Shown: one piece after another, positions 52,395 through 60,229 of the stretch | Layout of the letters: each line of letters starts with the position of its first letter | Position numbering within the stretch: the first letter of the stretch is position 1 | From: JAHELQ01 sp964491915 | Lineage (GTDB): Bacteria > Acidobacteriota > Aminicenantia > UBA2199 | NCBI GenBank assembly: GCA_964491915.1 | Contig: CAZBHS010000011.1 | Coordinates: 1 to 64,000 of the forward strand | Direction of reading: 5' to 3' | DNA: 64,000 nucleotides | Program-made: the position numbers and the translations under genes | The notes under the pieces: model-generated | What the model saw: only the letters and a program-made list of their open reading frames with translations | What the model was told of the DNA's origin: nothing | Database searches by the model: none

Positions 52395-53930
52395 ATGGAT
52401 ATAGATACACTCTTTTCGGCATTAGGGCTAAAAGAGGAAAATAGCGGTGCGTTCAATGGAGTCTGGTTGAAGACGTCGGGTTCCGAATTGGAAGCGTATT
52501 CTCCGATAGACGGGGGGTTGTTGGGGAAGGTGATTCAGGCCGGCGCCGATGATTATGACGCGGTGATACAGTCGGCGGAAAAAGCCTTTGCTATATGGAG
52601 TCTACTGCCTGCTCCGATGCGGGGGGATATTGTCAGGAAAATCGGCCTGGAATTTAGAAAATACAAAGATAAATTGGGTACGCTGGTCGCTCTTGAAATG
52701 GGGAAAATTAAAGCGGAAGGGGATGGGGAAATTCAGGAGATCATTGATATTTGCGACTTCGCCGTGGGTTTGTCCCGCCAATTATACGGGCTCACCATGC
52801 ATAGTGAACGGCCCAACAGCCGGATGTATGAGCAATGGCATCCATTCGGGATTCTCGGACTCATCACCTCCTTCAATTTTCCCGCCGCTGTTTGGGGATG
52901 GAATTTCGCCATTGCCGCGGTCTGCGGCGATGTGACTGTTTGGAAGCCTTCGTCGAAAGTACCGCTCACCGCCATTGCCTGCACCAATATCGCGCAGATG
53001 GTTTTAAACGACCATGGATTCCCTGGAGCCGTGGCTTCCCTGGTGATTGGTAGAGGTAAAGACATTGGGGAGCGTCTGATTGGGGATCATCGTGTACCGT
53101 TGATTTCCGCCACCGGTTCAATTCCAATGGGCAAGCGGATCGCCCAGGTGGTTGGAGGCCGTTTGGGGCGGAGCATCCTCGAACTGGGCGGTAATAACGC
53201 TGTTATTGTCAGCCGGCACGCGGATGTCGAGATGGCGGTCAAAGGTGTGTTTTTTGGCGCTGTGGGAACCGCCGGGCAGCGGTGCACCAGTACGCGCCGG
53301 TTGATTGTTCACGAGTCCATCTATGAAGATTTTAAACACCAATTGATCGAACGTTATAAGCAGGTGACAATCGGAAATCCTCTGGATCCCTCTACTACCA
53401 TGGGCCCTTTAATCGACCGGAGCGCCGTGGAGGCGATGCAAGCGTCGATGAAAAAGGTGGAGCAGGAAGGAGGACGGGTCTTGTATGGCGGCGAGATTCT
53501 GCCGGAAGCTGAAAATCCCGGCGGTTGTTACGTCAGGCCGTGTATAGCCGAAGCTGAGAATCATTACCCCATTGTCCAAGAAGAGACATTCGCGCCCCTT
53601 GTCTATGTGATGAAATTCCGCCATATCGAGGAAGCTCTGGCTATGCAGAACTGCGTCCCACAGGGATTGAGCTCATCTTTGTTTTCCCACCATTTACAAG
53701 AGGTGGAATTGTTCCTGTCCCACAAGGGAAGCGATTGCGGCATCGCCAATGTCAATACCAGCACCAGTGGAGCTGAAATCGGCGGGGCTTTCGGAGGCGA
53801 AAAGCAAACCGGCGGCGGTCGGGAGTCGGGCTCCGATGCCTGGAAGTATTATATGCGCCGGCAAACCACCAATATTAACTGGGGGAGTGATTTACCGCTG
53901 GCCCAGGGTATCCGCTTTGAAGGAATGTAG
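52395..53930 (+). CDS. ALDH7-family aldehyde dehydrogenase (aminoadipate-semialdehyde type)
   Basis: 511 residues with the ALDH7/antiquitin hallmarks: GLITSFNFPAAVWGWNFA, FSATGSIPMGKR-like (ISATGSIPMGKRI), catalytic Glu in LELGGNNAV and catalytic Cys in GTAGQRCTSTRRL, and the C-terminal GGAFGGEKQTGGGRESGSDAWK. These enzymes oxidise 2-aminoadipate-6-semialdehyde/piperideine-6-carboxylate in lysine or pipecolate degradation. It follows the glycyl-radical operon by 87 bases with its own GGAGAG, and converges with the lysine-aminomutase relative. It may equally take other amino-acid semialdehydes. Confidence 0.87.
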   Translation: MDIDTLFSALGLKEENSGAFNGVWLKTSGSELEAYSPIDGGLLGKVIQAGADDYDAVIQSAEKAFAIWSLLPAPMRGDIVRKIGLEFRKYKDKLGTLVALEMGKIKAEGDGEIQEIIDICDFAVGLSRQLYGLTMHSERPNSRMYEQWHPFGILGLITSFNFPAAVWGWNFAIAAVCGDVTVWKPSSKVPLTAIACTNIAQMVLNDHGFPGAVASLVIGRGKDIGERLIGDHRVPLISATGSIPMGKRIAQVVGGRLGRSILELGGNNAVIVSRHADVEMAVKGVFFGAVGTAGQRCTSTRRLIVHESIYEDFKHQLIERYKQVTIGNPLDPSTTMGPLIDRSAVEAMQASMKKVEQEGGRVLYGGEILPEAENPGGCYVRPCIAEAENHYPIVQEETFAPLVYVMKFRHIEEALAMQNCVPQGLSSSLFSHHLQEVELFLSHKGSDCGIANVNTSTSGAEIGGAFGGEKQTGGGRESGSDAWKYYMRRQTTNINWGSDLPLAQGIRFEGM

Positions 53931-54060
53931 TTCGGGGAAGTAGGGGATGAGTATTGCCTCAATTGCTCGGTGGCGGGATCTATCAAAGGCGCGGAGCGGC
54001 GAAAGATCGAGAAATTTGTGAAACAGTATTTCAAATTAAAAGATGTCCCCCGGTTCGTAT

Positions 54061-56286
54061 TCAGGATCCAGAGGCATGCGGCTCCGCCGGGTAATCATCC
54101 ATCTTCAGATTCGTCATCTCTCTCGTGATTTGGAATGGGAAATCAGGGTATTCGTAGATCGGCATCCGGGATTCCGTCTCCCCCATGGAATAGCCGTAGA
54201 GGCCCGCGTAGTCATCGGGATCTTCTCCCATACCTTGCAATTGTTCCAGGTACTCGCTGATGGATTTGGATTCAATAATCACGACTTTTCCCATTTTTTC
54301 TATGATGGGGCTGTGGATTCTCGTGCCGTCATGGTTGAATTCCAGAATCCGGCGGCCGTATCGGGTGATTCCAATGACCCGGAAAGTCAGGCTTTTGCCG
54401 ACGCCGGGTAGATTCAAGACATTGCGGTCTGTTGCCAGGAACGGTAGTCCGGCGGTTTTCTGTAATTGGGAGATATTTTTTGTTATTGTTTCCGGTTCGA
54501 CGGGGAAGCCGACGATGGTAGGGTAGTATTTGGGGGGAATGCGACCGATGCTTTTTTCCTCGATTTGCTCCTGCACCGCTCTGGCGTTGGGGGCGAAACT
54601 ATCGTGATTTTCCATATATCCTTTGACTGTAAATGTATAATAAGGGAGGATACCTATCTTGTTCAGTTCTTGACGGAGTTTGGCTGAATGACCGCGACGG
54701 GACGCGGCGGTGGTAAACACCAATTGGTTGGTCACTGTCCAACCTGCGGTCGTTAGCCTGGAAATCGCCGCTTCCACCTCAGGTGTAATTTCCATCGGCG
54801 ATTCAAAGTGGGTTTGAATGACGAACTGCTTGATGCCGATTGTCGATGCTCTCTCTTTAAATTCTTTCAGTATGTTTGCCAATTCAGGAGTGATCCGCTG
54901 GGGGAGGTAGGCGGGCAATCGGGTTCCGAGGCGTACCCGTTGCATCTCGGCGTATTTTTCTCCTTCCGGTCGCTCTTTGTTCTTTTGCCGTTTCAATTCC
55001 GCCATGTAGTAGATTGCGTCCAGAATTTGCTTCAAGGTTTTATCCGAACTCATCAAGGCGTCGCCGCCGGTAATGAGTATGTCCCTTAATTGGGAATCGT
55101 TCTCAAAGTACTCCATGAGTAGGACCAGTTTGTCTATCCATGTTGTACCAGGTTTTAATGTGTCCAGATTGAAATTCAAATGGCCGCTCTGGAAATCATA
55201 CATCCTCTGGCAAGAGGAGCACAATCCACCGCACGCCCGCCCCATGGAATCTGGAATCATGATCGCCACTTCCGGGTAACGGCGGTGAATGTTGTGATGG
55301 GACGGCAAGAGCCAACCGGCGGCATTGGGGGTTCCGGGTCTCACCTGGTCCTCTTTTTCCCAGGCAACGATATTTCCGAATTCTTCCACCAGAGGTTTAC
55401 TGTACAGAACGTAATGCCGGATAGCCAGGTCTGCGCCAATGGCGAAATAGGGGACTCTGACATGGAGAAGGGACAGGTAGTAGGGATTGACAAAAAAAGG
55501 TATCCCCGCCTGTTTCGCATCGTCTAAAACTCTCATTGCGTCCGGATCCAGAGAGTCTCCCAGCATGCGGTTCAACATTTCGGGCGACCGGACCGCGAAT
55601 CGCAAATGGAATCGGTAATCATCCCACCAGGCAAGCGCTTTTAGAAATTTCTGGGACCGGGACATACCGTCCTCAAACGAGTAATTGGAATCGTTCACCT
55701 CCCCATCGTCAATCATGCGTATAATGATGTTCAGGATCCGATCCCGGTTTTCTTCTCTTAGCTTGACGATTCTGGGGTCGAGGCCCGAGGGGTATCGTTT
55801 CATCCATTGCTTTACTTTATTGGCTGATGGTATTTTTCGTTCACTTTTTCCTGAGAACTGCCGGAACAATTCAAGCATATCCTCGAAAAAATTGGGTTTG
55901 GCGCCGCCGGTTCCTTTGGTTACCGCCAACCATATTAATTTGATAGGATTGCTGATAGCGACTTCGCCCCGTAAATTGAGATCTGGGAATTCCTTGCCCG
56001 CATGATCAATGTAATCTAGAATCCGGATGGCGGCATAATCTCGCCACTTCAGGGTCTTGAACGCCTGGCGCCCATTTTTGTTCTCCTGGTAATAGGCAAG
56101 GGCCTCCGGGTTGTGGCTTTTCATCTCATCCATCACCCATTCGCGTACCCCCACGAGCGCCTCGATATCGTTTTTTGAATTGCTCATGATTTCATCCAGC
56201 CTGGGATTTTCTTTGAGTAATTGACTCAAAAGTTTATGTGACCTGACGCTAATTGCTATTTTGTCCAGTTCTTCGATTGTCGGCAT
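54061..56286 (-). CDS. Long KamA-family (lysine 2,3-aminomutase-like) radical SAM protein
   Basis: 741 residues, about 300 more than a classical lysine 2,3-aminomutase. An all-helical N-terminal part (1-300) of unknown role precedes the radical SAM domain with CGGLCSSC (near 352-359), ITGGDAL (near 405) and the PLP-lysine motif LPGVGKS (near 640), so the aminomutase machinery (4Fe-4S, SAM, PLP) looks complete. The family shifts an amino group from C2 to C3 of lysine or related amino acids. The N-terminal extension is shared by a subgroup of KamA-family proteins. The substrate is not determined; it converges with ALDH7. Confidence 0.82.
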   Translation of the reverse strand: MPTIEELDKIAISVRSHKLLSQLLKENPRLDEIMSNSKNDIEALVGVREWVMDEMKSHNPEALAYYQENKNGRQAFKTLKWRDYAAIRILDYIDHAGKEFPDLNLRGEVAISNPIKLIWLAVTKGTGGAKPNFFEDMLELFRQFSGKSERKIPSANKVKQWMKRYPSGLDPRIVKLREENRDRILNIIIRMIDDGEVNDSNYSFEDGMSRSQKFLKALAWWDDYRFHLRFAVRSPEMLNRMLGDSLDPDAMRVLDDAKQAGIPFFVNPYYLSLLHVRVPYFAIGADLAIRHYVLYSKPLVEEFGNIVAWEKEDQVRPGTPNAAGWLLPSHHNIHRRYPEVAIMIPDSMGRACGGLCSSCQRMYDFQSGHLNFNLDTLKPGTTWIDKLVLLMEYFENDSQLRDILITGGDALMSSDKTLKQILDAIYYMAELKRQKNKERPEGEKYAEMQRVRLGTRLPAYLPQRITPELANILKEFKERASTIGIKQFVIQTHFESPMEITPEVEAAISRLTTAGWTVTNQLVFTTAASRRGHSAKLRQELNKIGILPYYTFTVKGYMENHDSFAPNARAVQEQIEEKSIGRIPPKYYPTIVGFPVEPETITKNISQLQKTAGLPFLATDRNVLNLPGVGKSLTFRVIGITRYGRRILEFNHDGTRIHSPIIEKMGKVVIIESKSISEYLEQLQGMGEDPDDYAGLYGYSMGETESRMPIYEYPDFPFQITREMTNLKMDDYPAEPHASGS

Positions 56287-56487
56287 CGCCCTCTCCTATT
56301 TATGGAATCATCTGTGAAATTTTATTATAAAAATTTGTGGAGAGGATGTCAAACGAGGTCCCCCCATCTTTTGTTCTGGTAGGGGGTGAACATGCCCATT
56401 TAATTCCAATTACAAGGAAAACAGAGTTCTAATTTAAAAGAATATCAAGGGGATTGAATATAAAATTGGTTTTTTTAATTTTTTTTG

Positions 56488-56516
56488 TTGATTATATTTT
56501 CTGAATATGGTAAATT
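56488..56516 (+). promoter_or_regulatory. Promoter of the 56.5 kb small transcription unit
   Basis: TTGATT (56488-56493), a 17-base spacer, TAAATT (56511-56516). The predicted start is near 56523. Confidence 0.5.
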
Positions 56517-56580
56517 AGACGACGGTTGGTTTTTTCGTAGTTTATAAGATGAAATAAACCGTCGGGAAAGGAGGTTGGCA

Positions 56581-56766
56581 TTGAGAGGTTATCAGATCTC
56601 ACGCTTCTTCGGAAGTTGCTTCGCCGCGCTTTCAGGGGAGGCTCAAGTGGGAAAGAATAAACATCAAAATGCCACCTTTCAATTGGTTAGCAAAAAAAAT
56701 TACGAAATATACTTTAAATTGTGGTTTTTTTCTCAATTCGATAGTATATATTGTATAGTAAGTTAG
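56581..56766 (+). CDS. Possible 61-residue small protein
   Basis: AAAGGAGG at 56567-56574 is followed six bases later by a TTG (56581) that opens a 61-codon frame (an in-frame TTG at 56575 is too close to the Shine-Dalgarno). The product begins LRGYQISRFFGSCF and ends in an aromatic-rich hydrophobic stretch. No family recognised. The ideal ribosome binding site is the main support; it sits next to the RloAB genes but on the other strand. Confidence 0.35.
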   Translation: MRGYQISRFFGSCFAALSGEAQVGKNKHQNATFQLVSKKNYEIYFKLWFFSQFDSIYCIVS

Positions 56767-56833
56767 GGGTGCCCCCGGCATTAATATAAGAGCGATCCCT
56801 ATGGGGAGCTTCCCTAAGAAACAGCACCCATGT

Positions 56834-56866
56834 AAAAAAAAGGCCCCTTTGGGGCCTTTTTTTTTT
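56834..56866. terminator. Strong bidirectional terminator
   Basis: AAGGCCCC-TTT-GGGGCCTT with A8 before and T10 after: a textbook intrinsic terminator that can serve both the small unit (+) and the RloAB pair (-). Confidence 0.9.
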
Positions 56867-56961
56867 GCCCCATCAAATTATATTACGGTAAAACGTCCAA
56901 AAAACGGAAAAAGTCAGTCCTATAATTATTGGTTATCTTTCATTTTTAAGATTGCATTGAG

Positions 56962-57555
56962 CTATTCGTCGACATTGGTGTAGGGATTAAGTTCATATCT
57001 CTTTTTGTTGGGACAGTTTTGTTTTTGAACCTTACGAATATTTTCAGCTCTCTTGAAAGCATCTTCTGTTCGATCTTTGATGTCATCGTATAGCTTAGGG
57101 TTGGTTTTATCGTAATCTAAGTATTTCTTCTTTAAATAGTCTATTATTTCTTTTGAGTTTGTAAATTTCCTTGTGGTTTCTTCAAAATTGAGTAAGATCC
57201 AGAACTCGAAGGATATACTTGAAAATGCGACATTGATCTTTTTTTGCCGAGCTAGTGTGTCAGCTTCACAATGTTTTGTGTAACCGTTTTTGTCATAGAC
57301 AACCCATATTTCATCTTCCAGGTATTTCCTGGATTTTTCATTCATTCGGCATTTTTTTATTGCGGTTTCTATAAGCTCGCAGGGTGTCGTCCGTTTTGAT
57401 TTTAAGACTTTCACCTCGACTTGCATTCCACGAAAGCCGCAAGATTTAATAAATTCTTCAAAATAAAATCGTTCGGTTTTTTCGCCTTCACATACTATGA
57501 ACAGACGTTTGCGAACAGGTCTTGGATCATGTCTGGGGCTCTTGAATTTCGGCAT
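56962..57555 (-). CDS. RloB-family protein (RloAB defence pair)
   Basis: 197 residues of the RloB family: FIVCEGEKTERFYFEEFI at the N-terminus (toprim-like start with Glu in CEGEKTE) and EIWVVYDKNG near 85, then FSSISFEFWILLNFE. It is the partner of the AAA ATPase encoded upstream, overlapping it by 29 bases. Such ATPase/RloB pairs (also AbiLi/AbiLii-like) sit in restriction and phage-defence loci; the RloB part is thought to be the nuclease or toprim-like effector. Length is normal. A strong terminator lies downstream. Confidence 0.82.
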   Translation of the reverse strand: MPKFKSPRHDPRPVRKRLFIVCEGEKTERFYFEEFIKSCGFRGMQVEVKVLKSKRTTPCELIETAIKKCRMNEKSRKYLEDEIWVVYDKNGYTKHCEADTLARQKKINVAFSSISFEFWILLNFEETTRKFTNSKEIIDYLKKKYLDYDKTNPKLYDDIKDRTEDAFKRAENIRKVQKQNCPNKKRYELNPYTNVDE

Positions 57556-58396
57556 CTTTGGGTTTCTCGTTCTCCTCTTTTATACTGAATATGCGCGGGG
57601 TGATCATTGGGAGGGCGCCGAAGCGACCATCCAAATACCATCTCCCAAAATTTGTATCATTCCTCACTTGATTTTTATCGAACTCATCTAGAGAATAAAG
57701 TTCAGTCGCCCCAAACTTGTTCTTTTCAGTAAACCAGATCTGGTCTCGCTTCAATAGTTCTGGGTTCAGAAGAGAGACGTCGTGTGTGGCGGCTATCAAC
57801 TGGGCTCCATTTAGATTTATTTTGGGATCTTTGAATAAGCTGATTATATGGGCGACCATTAGCGTGTGCATACTACTATCCAGTTCGTCAATAACTAATG
57901 TTGATCCTTGTCTAAGGGTTTCAATAATTTTTCCCGCGAGGTCATACATCTTTATTGTTCCATCTGATTCATCATCTAGATCGAAGCGGATACTGCCTAT
58001 TTCTTCTTCTCCTTCGTATAACTTATGAAAAGTTAAAGGCTGAGCTTTAAGATCTTCAAGGATTTGCTTTTTTTTCTTCTTCTGGAATGAATTCAGGATC
58101 TGGCTCTTTCTATCGAGGCGATATGGCTCATATATTGGTATTCTATCTCCTACTTTCATATCGGTGGAGATAATTATGAAATAAGTAAAAGCGCTTAGGC
58201 TAAGTAGCAGATTTGTTTTTCCAGAAGCATTCGCTCCGTAAACAAGGGACGTTTTTAGAAGACGGATGTTCGGTTCATTTGGGGAGCTGATCGTTCTTTC
58301 GGAGTTTTTGTCTTTGATGGAAGTTGATGCCAGCATACTGAGTGTTTGTTCTTCTTTTATCGATCTAAAATTTTTTACAGTGAAATCTACAATCAT
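57527..58396 (-). CDS. RloA-like AAA ATPase with an internal deletion
   Basis: 289 residues, about 130-150 fewer than usual for this family. Walker A is intact (YGANASGKTN, near residue 53) and so are the C-terminal core motifs (FDLDDESDGTIKMYDLA, LVIDELDSSMHTLMV, AQLIAATHDVSLL, RDQIWFTEK, GRFGALP). Between about residue 105 (EPYRLDRKSQ) and 120 the beta-strand/helical middle with the Q-loop region is missing, and the two sides are joined in frame by a Lys-rich stretch (QKKKKKQ). The ATPase may therefore be inactive or altered. It overlaps rloB, with which it forms the defence pair. Confidence 0.75.
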   Translation of the reverse strand: MIVDFTVKNFRSIKEEQTLSMLASTSIKDKNSERTISSPNEPNIRLLKTSLVYGANASGKTNLLLSLSAFTYFIIISTDMKVGDRIPIYEPYRLDRKSQILNSFQKKKKKQILEDLKAQPLTFHKLYEGEEEIGSIRFDLDDESDGTIKMYDLAGKIIETLRQGSTLVIDELDSSMHTLMVAHIISLFKDPKINLNGAQLIAATHDVSLLNPELLKRDQIWFTEKNKFGATELYSLDEFDKNQVRNDTNFGRWYLDGRFGALPMITPRIFSIKEENEKPKDAEIQEPQT

Positions 58397-58503
58397 AGTA
58401 GCCTCTAAAATAACCTTGTTTTCCGTAGAAAAAATACGAAAACAGGGGTAATTATGTATTGCAAGATAAGGATAGCATCGTACGATACAAAAGTTAACTG
58501 GAA

Positions 58504-59946
58504 TTATTTTTCGTAGGCTCCGGGGTCGTGGGTTGTGCCCTGGGGGCGGGGGGTGTAATCCAGGTCGGTGGCGGGGGCGTTTTGGGAGGTGCCTGTGTCG
58601 ATGGCTGGGGAGGAGTCGGCGAGGTGGTAATCGCCGGTGGATCCCCAGGCGGGGGAGATGAATTGGGGATTGGCGTAGATGTTGCCGGGGCCCAAGAGGC
58701 CGGCGTTGATGTCCCCGATGGAGTATTCGCGACCGTTGGCCTCCACCTGGATGGTGTTGTTGGGGCGGTGGAAGACGTTGTACTCGACGTTGGTCTGGAC
58801 GCGGGGGCCGAAATAGGCTGCGCCGTAACTGCCGGAAATAATGCAGTTGCGCATTGTGATGGTGATGTCCGCCAATTGGTTGTAGCCGGCGTACATGGAA
58901 TAGGCGCGGCGGGCGGGATTGTCGTGGATGGTGACATTGATGATTTCAAAGGAGTCGCCGTTGTTCTCCTCTTCGATCACCAGACCGGCCCAGGGGCTGT
59001 CGCCGCCGATTCCGTCGCCGGTGCCGTAAATCAAGCAATTCTCCACCTTGCTGCCGCCACCCCAGAGCTTGATGCCGTCGCAGGAGTTGTTGGCCACAAA
59101 ACAATGATGGATGGTTGTGTGCGCGGCTTTGGAGTCGAAGCCGTCTCCGCGGTTGTGTTGGGCGGTGGTGTCTTTGATTTCGATGGGACCGGACGAAGGC
59201 TCGATGCCGAAACCGTCGGGGCGGTCGTATGGACCGGGGCCGGGGCCCCCCTGGTAATAGTGGCCGTTGTAAGAAAGCTCCGAGCCGCTGATGATGACGT
59301 TCCGCCAACCACCATGTTGCCCTTCGGGTCCGCCGATACTGCCGAATCCGGTGTAGGTGATGGAGCAATTCTGGATGACGAGGTGCTCCACATCTGCGAT
59401 GTTCACTCCGAACTCATCAATGTGATGGATCGCCACATCTTCCAATGTTACATGGACGATGGGCCGGTCGAGGGCCATGATGGCGTCGCGGAACCACGCG
59501 CCGTTGTGGCTGGTGATTTCGATATTCTTGATGGTCAGGTAACTGGAGAGACGGATGGCTGCCGCTAGATTGTCTTTGCCCGCCAATATGGGGCGATTCC
59601 CTTCTTCTCCTTCGATGGTGATGATTTTGCCGTCTGTACCGTCGGGCGGCGTGAGAATGTGGGCGTCGTATTCGGATAAACTATAACGGCCCCCTTCGAT
59701 AATCAGCGTGTCTCCGGGAGATAATTGTCGGGAGGCGTATCCCGGGGTTCGCCATGGTTGTCCACTCGAGCCTGGATTGGAATCATCTCCATCCACCGAC
59801 ACATAATAGGTGGCGCCAATTGGGTCCTGGTTGTCGTCCGGGAGTGGGTCGTCTGGAGTGTCCGCTTGTTTGGGGGAGCATCCGGTCAAAGGGACCAATA
59901 ATAGTAAGAAGATCAAAATCAAGGAAACCTTTCCCCATTTTATCAT
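58504..59946 (-). CDS. Right-handed parallel beta-helix lipoprotein
   Basis: 480 residues from the ATG at 59946 (another ATG lies six codons upstream). The signal peptide ends in a good lipobox (VPLTGC-S), so it is anchored to a membrane. After a low-complexity Asp/Pro linker come repeated beta-helix coils (YVSVDGDDSNPGSSGQPW, LTIKNIEITSHNGAW, IHHCFVANNSCDGIKLWGG, VENCLIYGTGDGIGGD, ITMRNCIISGSYGAAYFG), the Pfam Beta_helix/DUF1565 pattern of polysaccharide lyases and surface proteins. It ends with the usual DPGAYE. A carbohydrate-binding or -cleaving role is possible. The GC content is visibly higher than that of the flanking rlo genes. Confidence 0.85.
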   Translation of the reverse strand: MIKWGKVSLILIFLLLLVPLTGCSPKQADTPDDPLPDDNQDPIGATYYVSVDGDDSNPGSSGQPWRTPGYASRQLSPGDTLIIEGGRYSLSEYDAHILTPPDGTDGKIITIEGEEGNRPILAGKDNLAAAIRLSSYLTIKNIEITSHNGAWFRDAIMALDRPIVHVTLEDVAIHHIDEFGVNIADVEHLVIQNCSITYTGFGSIGGPEGQHGGWRNVIISGSELSYNGHYYQGGPGPGPYDRPDGFGIEPSSGPIEIKDTTAQHNRGDGFDSKAAHTTIHHCFVANNSCDGIKLWGGGSKVENCLIYGTGDGIGGDSPWAGLVIEEENNGDSFEIINVTIHDNPARRAYSMYAGYNQLADITITMRNCIISGSYGAAYFGPRVQTNVEYNVFHRPNNTIQVEANGREYSIGDINAGLLGPGNIYANPQFISPAWGSTGDYHLADSSPAIDTGTSQNAPATDLDYTPRPQGTTHDPGAYEK

Positions 59947-59992
59947 AGATACACTGTAGCACATCTACCCTGATTTTCAAGCAAAAAAAGAT

Positions 59993-60217
59993 TTATATCT
60001 TTGTTCCGGTGGTGGTGAACGCGTGTTGTTTCATCTTGATGCCGGTTCCAATATCGATGCCGATGACATTGCCGCATTGGCAGCGAACAGTGTCTCCCTC
60101 ACGGAGGGAATAGTCTTTCTTGATCTTGTCCTTCCAGCAAGTTAGAACGCGGCCCTTACCTACTTTAAGGTACTTGAACACCTTGCTTTTGCAACAACCG
60201 CAGTGGATGGTGAGCAT
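59993..60217 (-). CDS. Small Cys-rich (zinc-ribbon-like) protein
   Basis: 74 residues. CGCC near residue 6 and CQCG near 47 would form a zinc site, with another Cys at about 27; the middle is Lys-rich. No family recognised. It starts 12 bases after the stop of the ClpX-like ATPase gene, so it is co-transcribed and could be an adaptor or substrate of it; no Shine-Dalgarno is visible. Confidence 0.65.
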   Translation of the reverse strand: MLTIHCGCCKSKVFKYLKVGKGRVLTCWKDKIKKDYSLREGDTVRCQCGNVIGIDIGTGIKMKQHAFTTTGTKI

Positions 60218-60229
60218 GATAGGGCCGGA

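Larger units (their letters stand above)
56523..56866 (+). ncRNA. Candidate ~340-nt structured RNA (unknown class)
   Basis: The stretch between a promoter and a strong terminator has several pairings: CGACGGTT with AACCGTCG at the 5' end (56519-56568), CTTC-TTCG-GAAG (a UUCG tetraloop hairpin near 56604), GGGTGC with GCACCC (about 56765-56830) and GGGAGCTTCCC inside it. It matches no tmRNA, RNase P, 6S, SRP or riboswitch consensus that I know. A small open frame also runs inside it, so it could be an mRNA with leader and trailer structure. Confidence 0.35.

Noticed and set aside
56760..56832. TPP, SRP or 6S RNA
   Set aside because: The GGGGTGCCC start recalls a TPP aptamer, but the CTGAGA and ACCTGATCTGG cores are missing; the SRP GGAAGGAAGCAG loop and 6S features are absent too.
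58528..59568. 346-codon open frame antisense to the beta-helix gene
   Set aside because: Gly/Val/Asp-rich low-complexity product; mirrors the repeats of the beta-helix gene.
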